This document shows positions 30,812 to 39,338 of a stretch of DNA of 64,000 bases, piece by piece. Both the position numbers and the translations under genes were made by a program. The notes beneath the pieces were generated by a model. The model was given only the letters and a program-made list of their open reading frames with translations. It was not told where the DNA came from and did not search any database. Source of the DNA: RI-92 sp040235555 (GTDB lineage Bacteria; Pseudomonadota; Gammaproteobacteria; UBA6429; Thiohalophilaceae). The DNA lies in the NCBI GenBank assembly GCA_040235555.1, contig JBECKZ010000175.1, positions 1-64,000 of the forward strand. Reading direction: 5' to 3'. Every line of letters starts with the position of its first letter. The first letter of the stretch is position 1.

Positions 30812-33625
30812 TCAACCATTGGAAATTACTTTCGCATATTGCTCATCCAGGTACCTGACTAGATCATCTGCTGTGAGGGGTACGCTGAAATAGTTTCCTT
30901 GAACAAAATCGCATTTATGTTCACGCAATAACTCCAGCTGCTCCCTGAACTCTACTCCCTCAGCGACCACTTCCATATTTAAGGCATGCGCCATTGCAAT
31001 GATAGACAGTGTCAAGGTGGTTGCCTGTTCATCACCCGGGATATCCCGGGTGAAGGCACGGTCGATTTTCAGGGTATGCACCGAGAAACGCTTGAGATAA
31101 CCCAGTGAAGAATAGCCAGTACCAAAATCATCGATTGCAAGTTGTACACCCATGGCACAAAGTTTATTAAACATAGACTTGGTATTAACACTTTCATCCA
31201 GCAACAGGCTTTCTGTGATTTCCAGTTCCAGGGACTGCGGCAACATGCCGGTGCTGGAGATAGTCTTTTCCACTGTATCAATAAAATTTTCCCGCATGAA
31301 TTGCCGACTGGAAATATTTACTGCCAGCTTCTCTGGGGCAATATTTTTTTTCCGCCATTCCTGAAACTGACTACAGGCATTTTGTAACACCCATTCGCCA
31401 ATCGGTTCAATCAGACCACAATCCTCCGCCAGTGAAATAAATTGGGCCGGTGTAACAAGACCGATATCTGGGTGATTCCAGCGAATAAGTGCCTCAACGG
31501 CGTTAACCCTCCCGCTGCCAAGATCGATCTGCGGCTGGTAGTAAAGACAGAATTCATCACGCTCGAGTGCATGTCGCAGAGCTGTTTCCATTTCAATCCG
31601 ATGCACAAGCTCCTTGTTCATGCTTTCCTCAAAAAACTTGTAACGGCCGCGTCCACTTTCCTTGGCATGATACATAGCCGCATCCGCATGAGCCAGCAGC
31701 GACTTATTATCGACGCCATCCTCAGGGTAAATCACAATACCTACACTGGCATTGATAAATATCTCGCGTGCGTTGATAACATACGGTCTGCTGATTTCAG
31801 AAATTATGTGTTCCGCGATATAGCCTGCATCCTTAGGACTGGAAACACTTGATAGCAGAATAACGAACTCATCGCCACCAAGCCGTGACACCGTATCAGT
31901 TTCCCGCACACAGTTTCGCATTCTTTCTGCTACTTTGCGTAGCAACTTGTCACCACTTGCATGTCCAAGTGAATCATTAATATTCTTGAACCGGTCCAGA
32001 TCAATATAGAGTATGGCAGCCCTTTCCTTATTGCGACGTGCACGAATAATATGCTGTTCCAAGCGGTCGTTAAATAGCTGTCTGTTCGGCAAATCGGTCA
32101 AAAAGTCAAAATGCGCCTGGCGATATAACTTTTCATCCCGGTCTGCAGTTGCCAGTGCTACTGCAAGTCTATCAATTATATCGCGAACTGAATCGGGTTC
32201 TTCTACTTTCTCGGTCAAATCCGACCTGTATCCCAGGCTGAAAATTGCCCGTAGGCCTCCATTGAGCAAAATCGGGCACGTCTGTGCAGTCGTCACACCC
32301 TGATTGATTATTGTTTGCAGACATTGCAAGGGCTGCGTTTTTAAATCCTGCAGTTTAACGTCCTCATAGGTTAGTAGTTGATTAACTTCACTTGATGGAA
32401 GCTTTGCCTTTTCAACAACCGCTGGCCGGTTATCTCCGACATCCTTGATATATGTCCAGCCTGCTGTTGTATCCGATTTATCCAGGAGAGTAATCACCAT
32501 AAAATCGCAGGAAATAATCTTATGCGCCGTGTCAAAAATATTTGCCAGTACGACATCCAGGTCTGGATAGGTCAGGATAAGGTGATCAATATCTGAGAGT
32601 ACCTTCAGGATATTAAATTGTTTTTCCAGCCTGGCAGCCATTATATTAAAAGAATCGCCCAATTCCCCAAATTCATCCTTGGTATCAACATTTACTTTTT
32701 CACCAAATTCATATCTAGCGAGTCGTCTGGTAGCACCCACCAGTCTTTCCAAAGGAAACATGATCCTTCGCACTTGAATCAGGCTCAACAATAAAACTGT
32801 CAGAAGTGAAAATAATATTATCAGAGGGAAAATTTTGTGATACGCATAAACGGGCAGGAGTGCTTCCGATTCTGATCGGCTCGATATGATTTTCCAGTCC
32901 GTTCCGTAAAAATTGGATTTAATAAATAGGCCCCAGGCAACAGCCAGATTCTTACCATCGTTATTGTTCCAGCTTAATCTCCTCGAATCTGCTTGTCCGG
33001 ACATTTCTCTGACTTTTTCCTGTAATGCCTTATAACTTTGGTTTGGGCAAAATAACACCTTACCATTATCATCAATCACACAGAGAAAGGTTGAAAACGG
33101 CAGGCTATCCTTGTTTCCCCATAAAAAGTTATTATTCAATTCCGCTACTAGTGTCACTACTTTATTATTTTTTACTATCGTAGTAACACGCCGCAGGTAA
33201 AGCTTCGCGCCACCATCAATTCCAGACTTGCTAAACAAAATAGATTTATTTTCCGTTTGGGCATTCTGATAATCGAGTGGCAAACGGTCTGCAGGAACCA
33301 TTTCTAAACGTAGTGCATCAATTTGATGTTCGGTATCAAATATTTTTAGAACGTGACCATTCTGATCGGCAAGTACCTCATCCTGATGTAACTGGGACAG
33401 TTTTCGTAGCTTGTTATCGACAAGTAATAACCTGTCGAGCACCGCCATACCATATAATTTACTTGCGTGCTGTAATTGCTTATAAGACTGCTGGACAAGC
33501 AGATCAGTCACATAAGTAAATGAGTAAAAAGCCGTTACCGCAATGGGAACCAGTGTTGAAATAAAGAACAGCCAGATGACACGCCTTGCTACTTTGCTGC
33601 GGTAAAAAGCGAAGTTAAATCGCAT
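30812..33625 (-). CDS. sensor-HAMP-GAF-GGDEF-EAL cyclic-di-GMP signalling protein
   Basis: 937 residues from ATG 33625 (a GTG one codon earlier is possible). Membrane helices at about 15-37 and 267-288 flank a Cache-like periplasmic sensor. HAMP about 290-345 (GELGDSFNIMAARLE); GAF-like about 350-500; GGDEF about 510-665 with an intact SRLGGDEF; EAL about 680-925 with VEALIRW, LEITES, DDFGTGYSS and AEGVEF. Both enzyme domains look competent. The pseudopilin-like gene lies 15 bases upstream on the same strand, so the two are probably cotranscribed, which links cyclic-di-GMP to a pilus or secretion function. Confidence 0.93.
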   Translation of the reverse strand: MRFNFAFYRSKVARRVIWLFFISTLVPIAVTAFYSFTYVTDLLVQQSYKQLQHASKLYGMAVLDRLLLVDNKLRKLSQLHQDEVLADQNGHVLKIFDTEHQIDALRLEMVPADRLPLDYQNAQTENKSILFSKSGIDGGAKLYLRRVTTIVKNNKVVTLVAELNNNFLWGNKDSLPFSTFLCVIDDNGKVLFCPNQSYKALQEKVREMSGQADSRRLSWNNNDGKNLAVAWGLFIKSNFYGTDWKIISSRSESEALLPVYAYHKIFPLIILFSLLTVLLLSLIQVRRIMFPLERLVGATRRLARYEFGEKVNVDTKDEFGELGDSFNIMAARLEKQFNILKVLSDIDHLILTYPDLDVVLANIFDTAHKIISCDFMVITLLDKSDTTAGWTYIKDVGDNRPAVVEKAKLPSSEVNQLLTYEDVKLQDLKTQPLQCLQTIINQGVTTAQTCPILLNGGLRAIFSLGYRSDLTEKVEEPDSVRDIIDRLAVALATADRDEKLYRQAHFDFLTDLPNRQLFNDRLEQHIIRARRNKERAAILYIDLDRFKNINDSLGHASGDKLLRKVAERMRNCVRETDTVSRLGGDEFVILLSSVSSPKDAGYIAEHIISEISRPYVINAREIFINASVGIVIYPEDGVDNKSLLAHADAAMYHAKESGRGRYKFFEESMNKELVHRIEMETALRHALERDEFCLYYQPQIDLGSGRVNAVEALIRWNHPDIGLVTPAQFISLAEDCGLIEPIGEWVLQNACSQFQEWRKKNIAPEKLAVNISSRQFMRENFIDTVEKTISSTGMLPQSLELEITESLLLDESVNTKSMFNKLCAMGVQLAIDDFGTGYSSLGYLKRFSVHTLKIDRAFTRDIPGDEQATTLTLSIIAMAHALNMEVVAEGVEFREQLELLREHKCDFVQGNYFSVPLTADDLVRYLDEQYAKVISNG

Positions 33626-33640
33626 CACGAAACCCGATTG

Positions 33641-34234
33641 CTAATAATTGCTCGCGAGGCCGACAAAACTGCCATTATTTGCCCGCACGATGTCGTCCTG
33701 GCTGGCTTTAGCGGTCAATGGTGATGAACTCTGACCATCCTTGCCAGAACTGTATAGGTCATAGTCGGTATTTAGCGGGACCAGATTATGGTCCTTACGC
33801 ACATTACCGATATTTGCCGTGGCGATATTAAGGTAATGATATGGATTACCCCAGGGGTCTGTTAAGTTGCCCATACCCAGGACAGCCAGTGATGCAGGAT
33901 AAACTTTGTTATCATCATGGAAATCGTCGATTGCAAGACTCATGACACGTATCTGTTTTACTGCATTGGCGACCTTGGCAGCATCGACGTAACCGCTGTA
34001 GGAAACGAAGGCGATACTGGCCAGCACACCAATGATTGCTACTGCCACCATTAACTCCAGTAAGGTGAATCCGTACTGATTGGCAAACCATACTGATGAT
34101 AAGCGGGCATTCACTTCTGGACAGTTACTCGCTTTCTCAATGGCACCGTTACCTGCCATGTTTCTGGCGGGAATACCATCACATTGGTTGGGCTGCATGA
34201 CGACATGCGTTATTGTTGGCTCAAGCACTGACAT
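33641..34234 (-). CDS. type IV pilin-like / GspG-like prepilin
   Basis: 197 residues if started at ATG 34234. The prepilin site is YG|FTLLELMVAVAIIGVLAS with cleavage after Gly55 and the conserved Glu at +5. After the helix the mature body has the major pseudopilin layout: PASLAVLGMGNLTDPWGNPY and DYDLYSSGKDG. These are closer to GspG than to PilA. A 55-residue leader is long; typical leaders are 6-25 residues. A downstream GTG at 34114 would give 15 residues. Neither has a clear ribosome-binding site. No other secretion or pilus gene is nearby, so it is an orphan subunit. Confidence 0.85.
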   Translation of the reverse strand: MSVLEPTITHVVMQPNQCDGIPARNMAGNGAIEKASNCPEVNARLSSVWFANQYGFTLLELMVAVAIIGVLASIAFVSYSGYVDAAKVANAVKQIRVMSLAIDDFHDDNKVYPASLAVLGMGNLTDPWGNPYHYLNIATANIGNVRKDHNLVPLNTDYDLYSSGKDGQSSSPLTAKASQDDIVRANNGSFVGLASNY

Positions 34235-34682
34235 TGTTTTACTTAATTTTTATATTGAAATTTGTGCTACTCATGGACAATCTTAAAAGCTGTTCCACTG
34301 TGTCCCTGGTTTGCATAAGTTAACAATATTTAACAGTTTAAAGTGAAAACTCCCTAAGCAACAGAGAGCGTAGTCACAAATACCCTTTCCTGTACAGCGG
34401 ATTTTCACAACTTTAAATTAGCATCATAACTAATTGATTTTAATCTATTTTGAAAACTAATACATTATCTCTTCTACAGGCTTGTGTGTGCCGGTTGCCC
34501 GATATTTTTATCAACTGGACCAGACTGGAAAATTTGTTATCGCTCAAGTTTATACATTAGCTACCATTTATATTAGAATTATCTAATTTATCGCCTCACG
34601 GGAACTTGTGCGAACTGGAAACCCTCTCCCCTGAGTGCTCTAAAATACCAAGCCCGTTAATCGCCAACATCAGGGAATTACC
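34235..34682. other. AT-rich intergenic region, no gene seen
   Basis: About 450 bases of strongly AT-rich DNA between the divergent pilin and methyltransferase genes. It should contain both promoters; no RNA gene or repeat was recognised. Confidence 0.5.
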
Positions 34683-35285
34683 ATGTCAGACCTTTTTAAA
34701 GAAAAAGCCGGTGACTGGGACGCAAATCAAATGCGTTTGCAGCTGTCATCCGCTATCGGCACCTCGATACTGAACACCGTACCGTTAGATGAACACATGG
34801 CTGTCATGGATTTTGGTGCAGGGACCGGTCTGTTGACTTCGCATGTAGCCCCTCGTGTTAAACAGGTTGCCGCTGTCGATACCTCAGCATCGATGCTGGA
34901 CAAATTATCTGCAAAACCCGAGTTTCAGGGGAAAGTCACCGCTATTTGCCAGGACATTACCGAACATCCCCTGGAACAACGCTTTGATCTGATCATCAGC
35001 GCCATGGCCATGCACCACGTGGAAGACACCCACGAGCTGTTTGCAGCCTTTGCCGAACATCTGCAGCCTGGTGGCCGGATTGCGCTCGCCGATCTGGACA
35101 AGGAGGATGGCACATTCCATCCGGTGGATGTTGAAGGTGTATTCCATCACGGGTTTGCACGAGATGAATTACAAAACATCATCGAAGCGCAGGGATTTGT
35201 GGATATCCGGTTTGAAACCGCCCATACGGTAGACAAAGAGGGTCGGCAATACCCCATCTTTCTTGTCACTGCCACCAAAGCCTGA
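34683..35285 (+). CDS. class I SAM-dependent methyltransferase
   Basis: 200 residues. Motif I is VMDFGAGTGLLTSHVA, the acidic residue ending strand 2 is in AAVDTSASML, and motif IV is FDLIISAMAMHHVED, followed by LQPGGRIALADLDKEDG. This is a small, single-domain enzyme of the Methyltransf_11/UbiE-like type. It ends with a family-typical FLVTATKA. Substrate unknown. A GGGAA site precedes the ATG. It stands alone. Confidence 0.85.
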   Translation: MSDLFKEKAGDWDANQMRLQLSSAIGTSILNTVPLDEHMAVMDFGAGTGLLTSHVAPRVKQVAAVDTSASMLDKLSAKPEFQGKVTAICQDITEHPLEQRFDLIISAMAMHHVEDTHELFAAFAEHLQPGGRIALADLDKEDGTFHPVDVEGVFHHGFARDELQNIIEAQGFVDIRFETAHTVDKEGRQYPIFLVTATKA

Positions 35286-35621
35286 ACCACGCATCTCCTA
35301 AGTAAAATCGGTTTGCAGCCGGACGCTGCACACCGATATTTTGAATCTACCGGCGGCAGGCAACCTCTCTTCCAGGTAACCCTCCTGATATTTTCCTGTA
35401 TCAGCACAAAATGACGCAGTGAAATAATTTCATTGTATTGCTGTCAACCACAAGCTACCTGGTGCGTTTGTAATTGCAGGATGACGAATAGTTTGGCATT
35501 GCGAACCGGTTTGGTTTTGCTGGTGTCAAATATGAAAATTCTTGCTTAGTGGCGAGTCTGAAACTCGCGACCGTCCTGCCAGATACAAAAACTGTGCTCA
35601 CCAACCTTGATTGGAGCAACG
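35286..35621. other. intergenic region, no gene seen
   Basis: About 335 bases before the DUF1800 gene. It contains a short hairpin (GCGAGT...ACTCGC near 35553-35570) and presumably the promoter of the 35622-38988 group. No gene is supported. Confidence 0.45.
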
Positions 35622-37040
35622 ATGCTGCTGACCAGTAATCAGGCGATTGACCGCTTAAGTCTCGGCGCAACCCTGCAACTCGATGCAGAACTCCACCGCC
35701 ACGGTGTGACAGACTGGATCACCGATCAACTGAACCCAGGCACAGAACCCGGTAACCTGCAGGCCCGATTGACCGGGCTTGCTGCCATCACCCTCAATCC
35801 CGCGGAGTTATTCGAACGTTACTGGATCCCCTTCAAACAACGCAAAGATCCGGAACTCAAACAACGTTTCCGTATGCAGGCACAACAGTTATATATGGAA
35901 TCCGCCAGCGCTCGCCTGTGGCACGCCAGCGACAGTCCCTGGCAGTTGCGTGAATTGCTGGTGGACTTCTGGTTCAATCATTTCAACGTCTTTGTCCATA
36001 AGGGGCTGTGTAATCTGTGGACCGGCAGCTTTGAGACCCAGGCCATACGTCCACATGTCCTTGGCCGCTTTTCGGATTTGTTACTGGCTACCGCCAGGCA
36101 CCCAGCGATGTTGTTTTATCTCGATAACTGGATGAATACCGCACCGGACTCCGCGTGGGCGCATGGCGCCAGGAAGGGACTCAATGAAAACTATGCGCGC
36201 GAGTTAATGGAATTGCATACCGTGGGTTTACACTACACCCAGGCCGATGTCGCTGGTGCCACCCGCTTACTGACCGGTTGGGGACTGCAACGTAAACTCG
36301 GTTTTCGTTTCGATCCGAGACGTCACGATTTTGCCGCACAAACAATTCTCGGGCGGCGTTTCAGTGGCGGCGAAGCGGCCATCACCGATTTTCTCCATTA
36401 CCTCGCAACCCATCCGGATACGGCACAACACATCGCATTCCGCCTGGCGCAGTATTTTGTCGCGGATCAACCAGCCCCCCGACTGATTGAGCACATGCGT
36501 GTTCGCTATCTTGCCACACAAGGCAACCTGAAAGCCGTCACCCAGGCCATGATCGAACACCCGGAGTTTGCCAGAGCGGCGACACGCCGGGACAAATTCA
36601 GAACGCCGTTTCGTTATGTGATGGCGGTGATGCGCGCAAGCCAGCGTACCCCTCAAAACTGCCGGCCGTTGATCGGAACCCTGCACCAGTTGGGTCAACC
36701 CTTATATGGCTGCATGACACCTAACGGTTGGGCCAACACACAAGCTGAATGGCTGTCACCGGATGCACTCACGGCACGTCTCAATTTCGCCGTTGCCCTC
36801 GGCGGTGGTTGGTTGCCAGTGTCGCAAGTTAAAGCGGACATGATGATGGCCCCCGCCATGGGCGCAACCCAATCGCTTACGCCACAACGACCACACAAAC
36901 ATAATCCGGTTGGGCTGGAGATCGTGCTCGCGGCGCTGGGGACCCGCCTGCCGCGCAAAACCATTGCGGTCGCCAAACTGGCACCGCCACCTTTGCAGGC
37001 GGCAGTCCTGCTGGGTAGTCCCCAAATGCAATACTGTTGA
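35622..37040 (+). CDS. DUF1800 family protein
   Basis: 472 residues from ATG 35622, five codons inside the longest frame and close to GGAGCAACG. Helical throughout. The landmarks RELLVDFWFNHFNVFVHKG, GLNENYARELMELHTVG and DVAGATRLLTGW are the DUF1800 core. The family is found paired with DUF1501 proteins across bacteria and has no established biochemistry. No signal peptide is seen. The DUF1501 partner starts 12 bases on. Confidence 0.9.
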   Translation: MLLTSNQAIDRLSLGATLQLDAELHRHGVTDWITDQLNPGTEPGNLQARLTGLAAITLNPAELFERYWIPFKQRKDPELKQRFRMQAQQLYMESASARLWHASDSPWQLRELLVDFWFNHFNVFVHKGLCNLWTGSFETQAIRPHVLGRFSDLLLATARHPAMLFYLDNWMNTAPDSAWAHGARKGLNENYARELMELHTVGLHYTQADVAGATRLLTGWGLQRKLGFRFDPRRHDFAAQTILGRRFSGGEAAITDFLHYLATHPDTAQHIAFRLAQYFVADQPAPRLIEHMRVRYLATQGNLKAVTQAMIEHPEFARAATRRDKFRTPFRYVMAVMRASQRTPQNCRPLIGTLHQLGQPLYGCMTPNGWANTQAEWLSPDALTARLNFAVALGGGWLPVSQVKADMMMAPAMGATQSLTPQRPHKHNPVGLEIVLAALGTRLPRKTIAVAKLAPPPLQAAVLLGSPQMQYC

Positions 37041-37052
37041 ACAGGTGATGCC

Positions 37053-38279
37053 ATGAAACGACGTGACATTCTCAAATTCGGTGCCGCTTCCACGGCCGGC
37101 CTGCTGCTGCCATTGGGACACCATGCCTGGGCGGCCCGTTCTGCACAACACGGCCCGCGCCTGGTGGTGTTATTTCTGCGCGGCGCCGTGGATGGCCTCA
37201 GTGTGGTGGCCCCGTATGCAGACGAGTTGTATTACGACTATCGCCCGAGCATTGCCCTCAACCGGCCGGGTGAAACCGATGGCCTGCTGGATCTCGACAG
37301 TCACTTCGGCCTGCACCCATCACTGGCGTCGCTGTTCCCCCTGTGGCAATCCCGGCAACTGGCCTTTATTCATGCCTGCGGTTCACCCGACCCCGATCGG
37401 TCACATTTCGAAGCCCAGGCCTACATGGAAACCGCCACCCCCGGTATCACCACCACCCGCAGCGGCTGGCTGAACCGTCTGGCGGCCGCCATGCATTTTG
37501 AGCACGCTGCGGATACGGTCGCCTTTGGTGCGACCCAGCCCCTGATCACCCGCGGCAATGCCCCCACCGCGACATTTCCCGTGGGTCAGGGTGCTACCCG
37601 CATGAAACCCATGGATCGTGATCCGGTCCGCCTTGCTTTCGACGCTGTGTATGCCGGCGATCCTCGGCTGGGTCGAATTTATGACGAGGCAATCCAGTCA
37701 CGCGCCACCTTGTTGGCGGCAGTCAATCAGGATATGCAACACTCTGCCCAGGGCGCCCCCGATCCCAAGGGCTTCAGTAATGATGCGCGCCGGGCCGCGC
37801 ACATGATGGTGGCCGATCCGGCATTACGCCTGGTATTTTTCCAGCTCGGTGGCTGGGATACCCACGTCAATCAGGGTGCAGCCCATGGTCAGTTAGCAAA
37901 CCGACTCAGATTACTCGGCGATGGCCTGGCGACATTTCAGGCAAGCCTCGGCCCAACCTGGCAGGAAACCGTGGTGCTGGTGATATCCGAGTTTGGGCGC
38001 ACGGCCCACGAAAATGGCGACTGCGGCACCGACCACGGTCACGGTAATGTCCATTGGCTATTGGGTGGTCCCGTTGCCGGGGGGAAAGTCTACGGTGACT
38101 GGACCGGCATCAGTGACGACGCCTTACACCAGGGTCGTGATCTGCCGGTCACGACCGATTTTCGGTCGGTTATCGACCTGATCCTAGAAGCACACCTTTG
38201 TGCCTCGGCCAGTGCACGCCGACTGGTGTTACCCCGTTTTTCACCCGATTGCAAACCCATCGCCGGCCTTTTCGTTTAA
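37053..38279 (+). CDS. DUF1501 family protein (Tat-exported)
   Basis: 408 residues. MKRRDILKFGAASTAGLLLP is a Tat signal, so it goes folded to the periplasm or outside. The body has LVVLFLRGAVDGLSVVAPYA, then LAFIHACGSPDPDRSHFEA, then FQLGGWDTHVNQGAAHGQLA and DHGHGNVHWLLGGPV. These place it in the sulfatase/alkaline-phosphatase-like DUF1501 superfamily, with Asp and His residues suited to metal binding. It is the usual partner of DUF1800. The pair may act in envelope or surface polymer processing; not established. Confidence 0.9.
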   Translation: MKRRDILKFGAASTAGLLLPLGHHAWAARSAQHGPRLVVLFLRGAVDGLSVVAPYADELYYDYRPSIALNRPGETDGLLDLDSHFGLHPSLASLFPLWQSRQLAFIHACGSPDPDRSHFEAQAYMETATPGITTTRSGWLNRLAAAMHFEHAADTVAFGATQPLITRGNAPTATFPVGQGATRMKPMDRDPVRLAFDAVYAGDPRLGRIYDEAIQSRATLLAAVNQDMQHSAQGAPDPKGFSNDARRAAHMMVADPALRLVFFQLGGWDTHVNQGAAHGQLANRLRLLGDGLATFQASLGPTWQETVVLVISEFGRTAHENGDCGTDHGHGNVHWLLGGPVAGGKVYGDWTGISDDALHQGRDLPVTTDFRSVIDLILEAHLCASASARRLVLPRFSPDCKPIAGLFV

Positions 38280-38406
38280 AATTCACCAGCGCTGCATGTA
38301 CCCATAATGCACATGCATGCTGCTGCTTGGGTTGAACCTTTGTCCCGGGCTCTCGGTCGAAGTACCGTTACTGATGATTATTTTCACAACAAGAAAAGAG
38401 ATGTTT

Positions 38407-38988
38407 ATGCGACAACTATTCAACGGACTGGCCCTGGTCCTCACACTCCTGACAACCGGCTTCCTATACAACAACAACGTGACCGCTGCCGGCAATGATC
38501 GCGCCCAGGCCATGGAGCAGCTGGCCGGCTCCATGCTCAAGGACATCGGGCAGACCACCTGGATTCGCGAAGGCAAGGGTCCAAAGGTGATTTATGTGTT
38601 CTTCGATCCGAACTGTCCCTTCTGCCACCGGCTGTTTGTAAACACACGCGAGTGGATTAAACAGGGCAAGGTGGAACTGCGCTGGATCCCGGTTGGTATT
38701 CTCACCACCACCAGTGCCGGTAAGGCGGCAGCAATCCTCGGTGCCAAGAGTCCGCGCAAGGCCTTCTACCAGAATGAAGAGCATTATGATCGGGGCGGGG
38801 CGATTGAAGAAGACATCCCGACACCTGCCGTGGAGAAAAAACTCAAGGCCAACGACGCCCTGTTGGCGCGTACCGGTTTTGGCGCCGTACCGGTTATGTT
38901 GTTTGATGGCAATGATGGCACGCCGATCATTGTGCAAGGTTCACCACCGAAGCAAAAACTGGCTGTCATTCTCAAGTATGTAAAGTAA
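38407..38988 (+). CDS. DsbG/DsbC-like periplasmic thiol oxidoreductase
   Basis: 193 residues from ATG 38407, six bases after AAGAG; an ATG two codons earlier is possible. The signal peptide ends near NNVTAAG. The thioredoxin fold carries Cys-Pro-Phe-Cys (C70, C73) in FFDPNCPFCHRLF, and the cis-Pro loop is GFGAVPVML. It lacks the full N-terminal dimerisation domain of DsbC/DsbG, so it is a short form. It lies about 125 bases after the DUF1501 gene on the same strand and may aid folding of exported proteins. Substrate unknown. Confidence 0.85.
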   Translation: MRQLFNGLALVLTLLTTGFLYNNNVTAAGNDRAQAMEQLAGSMLKDIGQTTWIREGKGPKVIYVFFDPNCPFCHRLFVNTREWIKQGKVELRWIPVGILTTTSAGKAAAILGAKSPRKAFYQNEEHYDRGGAIEEDIPTPAVEKKLKANDALLARTGFGAVPVMLFDGNDGTPIIVQGSPPKQKLAVILKYVK

Positions 38989-39338
38989 AGGATTTGTCAT
39001 CTGCTCAGTGCAACACTGAGCAAATGCACACACAGTATTGACTATTGCTCAGGAACAACATTGGAATCAATAAATTCTCGTGCCGCTGAAGACATTGCGC
39101 TGATCTGGTGCAACGCTCGATGGACTAGAAGTATACTGGTGCAGCACATTCAGTGCATCGGCCAGATCAGGTAACCAGAAAAGAGAAAGTTAGCGGGATA
39201 AGTAAAGAAATTGCCTACTGATCGCGCAATAGCATCGGTTACGCACAAAAATTGCTAGACAAGATAGTCCAGGCAACAAACTACTATAGAAAGTGGCTTT
39301 GCAAACGACTAACACAATAACTTGTCGAGGTATCTCCG
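38989..39338. other. intergenic region with hairpin, no gene
   Basis: About 350 bases before glgP. Contains the hairpin at 39002-39022. A 9-base inverted repeat, CTGATCTGG (39100-39108) and CCAGATCAG (39162-39170), is also present. The glgP promoter should be here. Confidence 0.5.
39002..39022 (+). terminator. hairpin after the DsbG-like gene
   Basis: TGCTCAGTG, CAA, CACTGAGCA: perfect nine-base stem with a three-base loop, 13 bases after the stop. No T run, so termination is probable but not certain. Confidence 0.55.

Noticed and set aside
35400..35606. Leftward frame of 71 codons overlapping the start of the DUF1800 gene
   Set aside because: Mostly non-protein-like and lies across the DUF1800 promoter; the small inverted repeat inside is too short to define an element.
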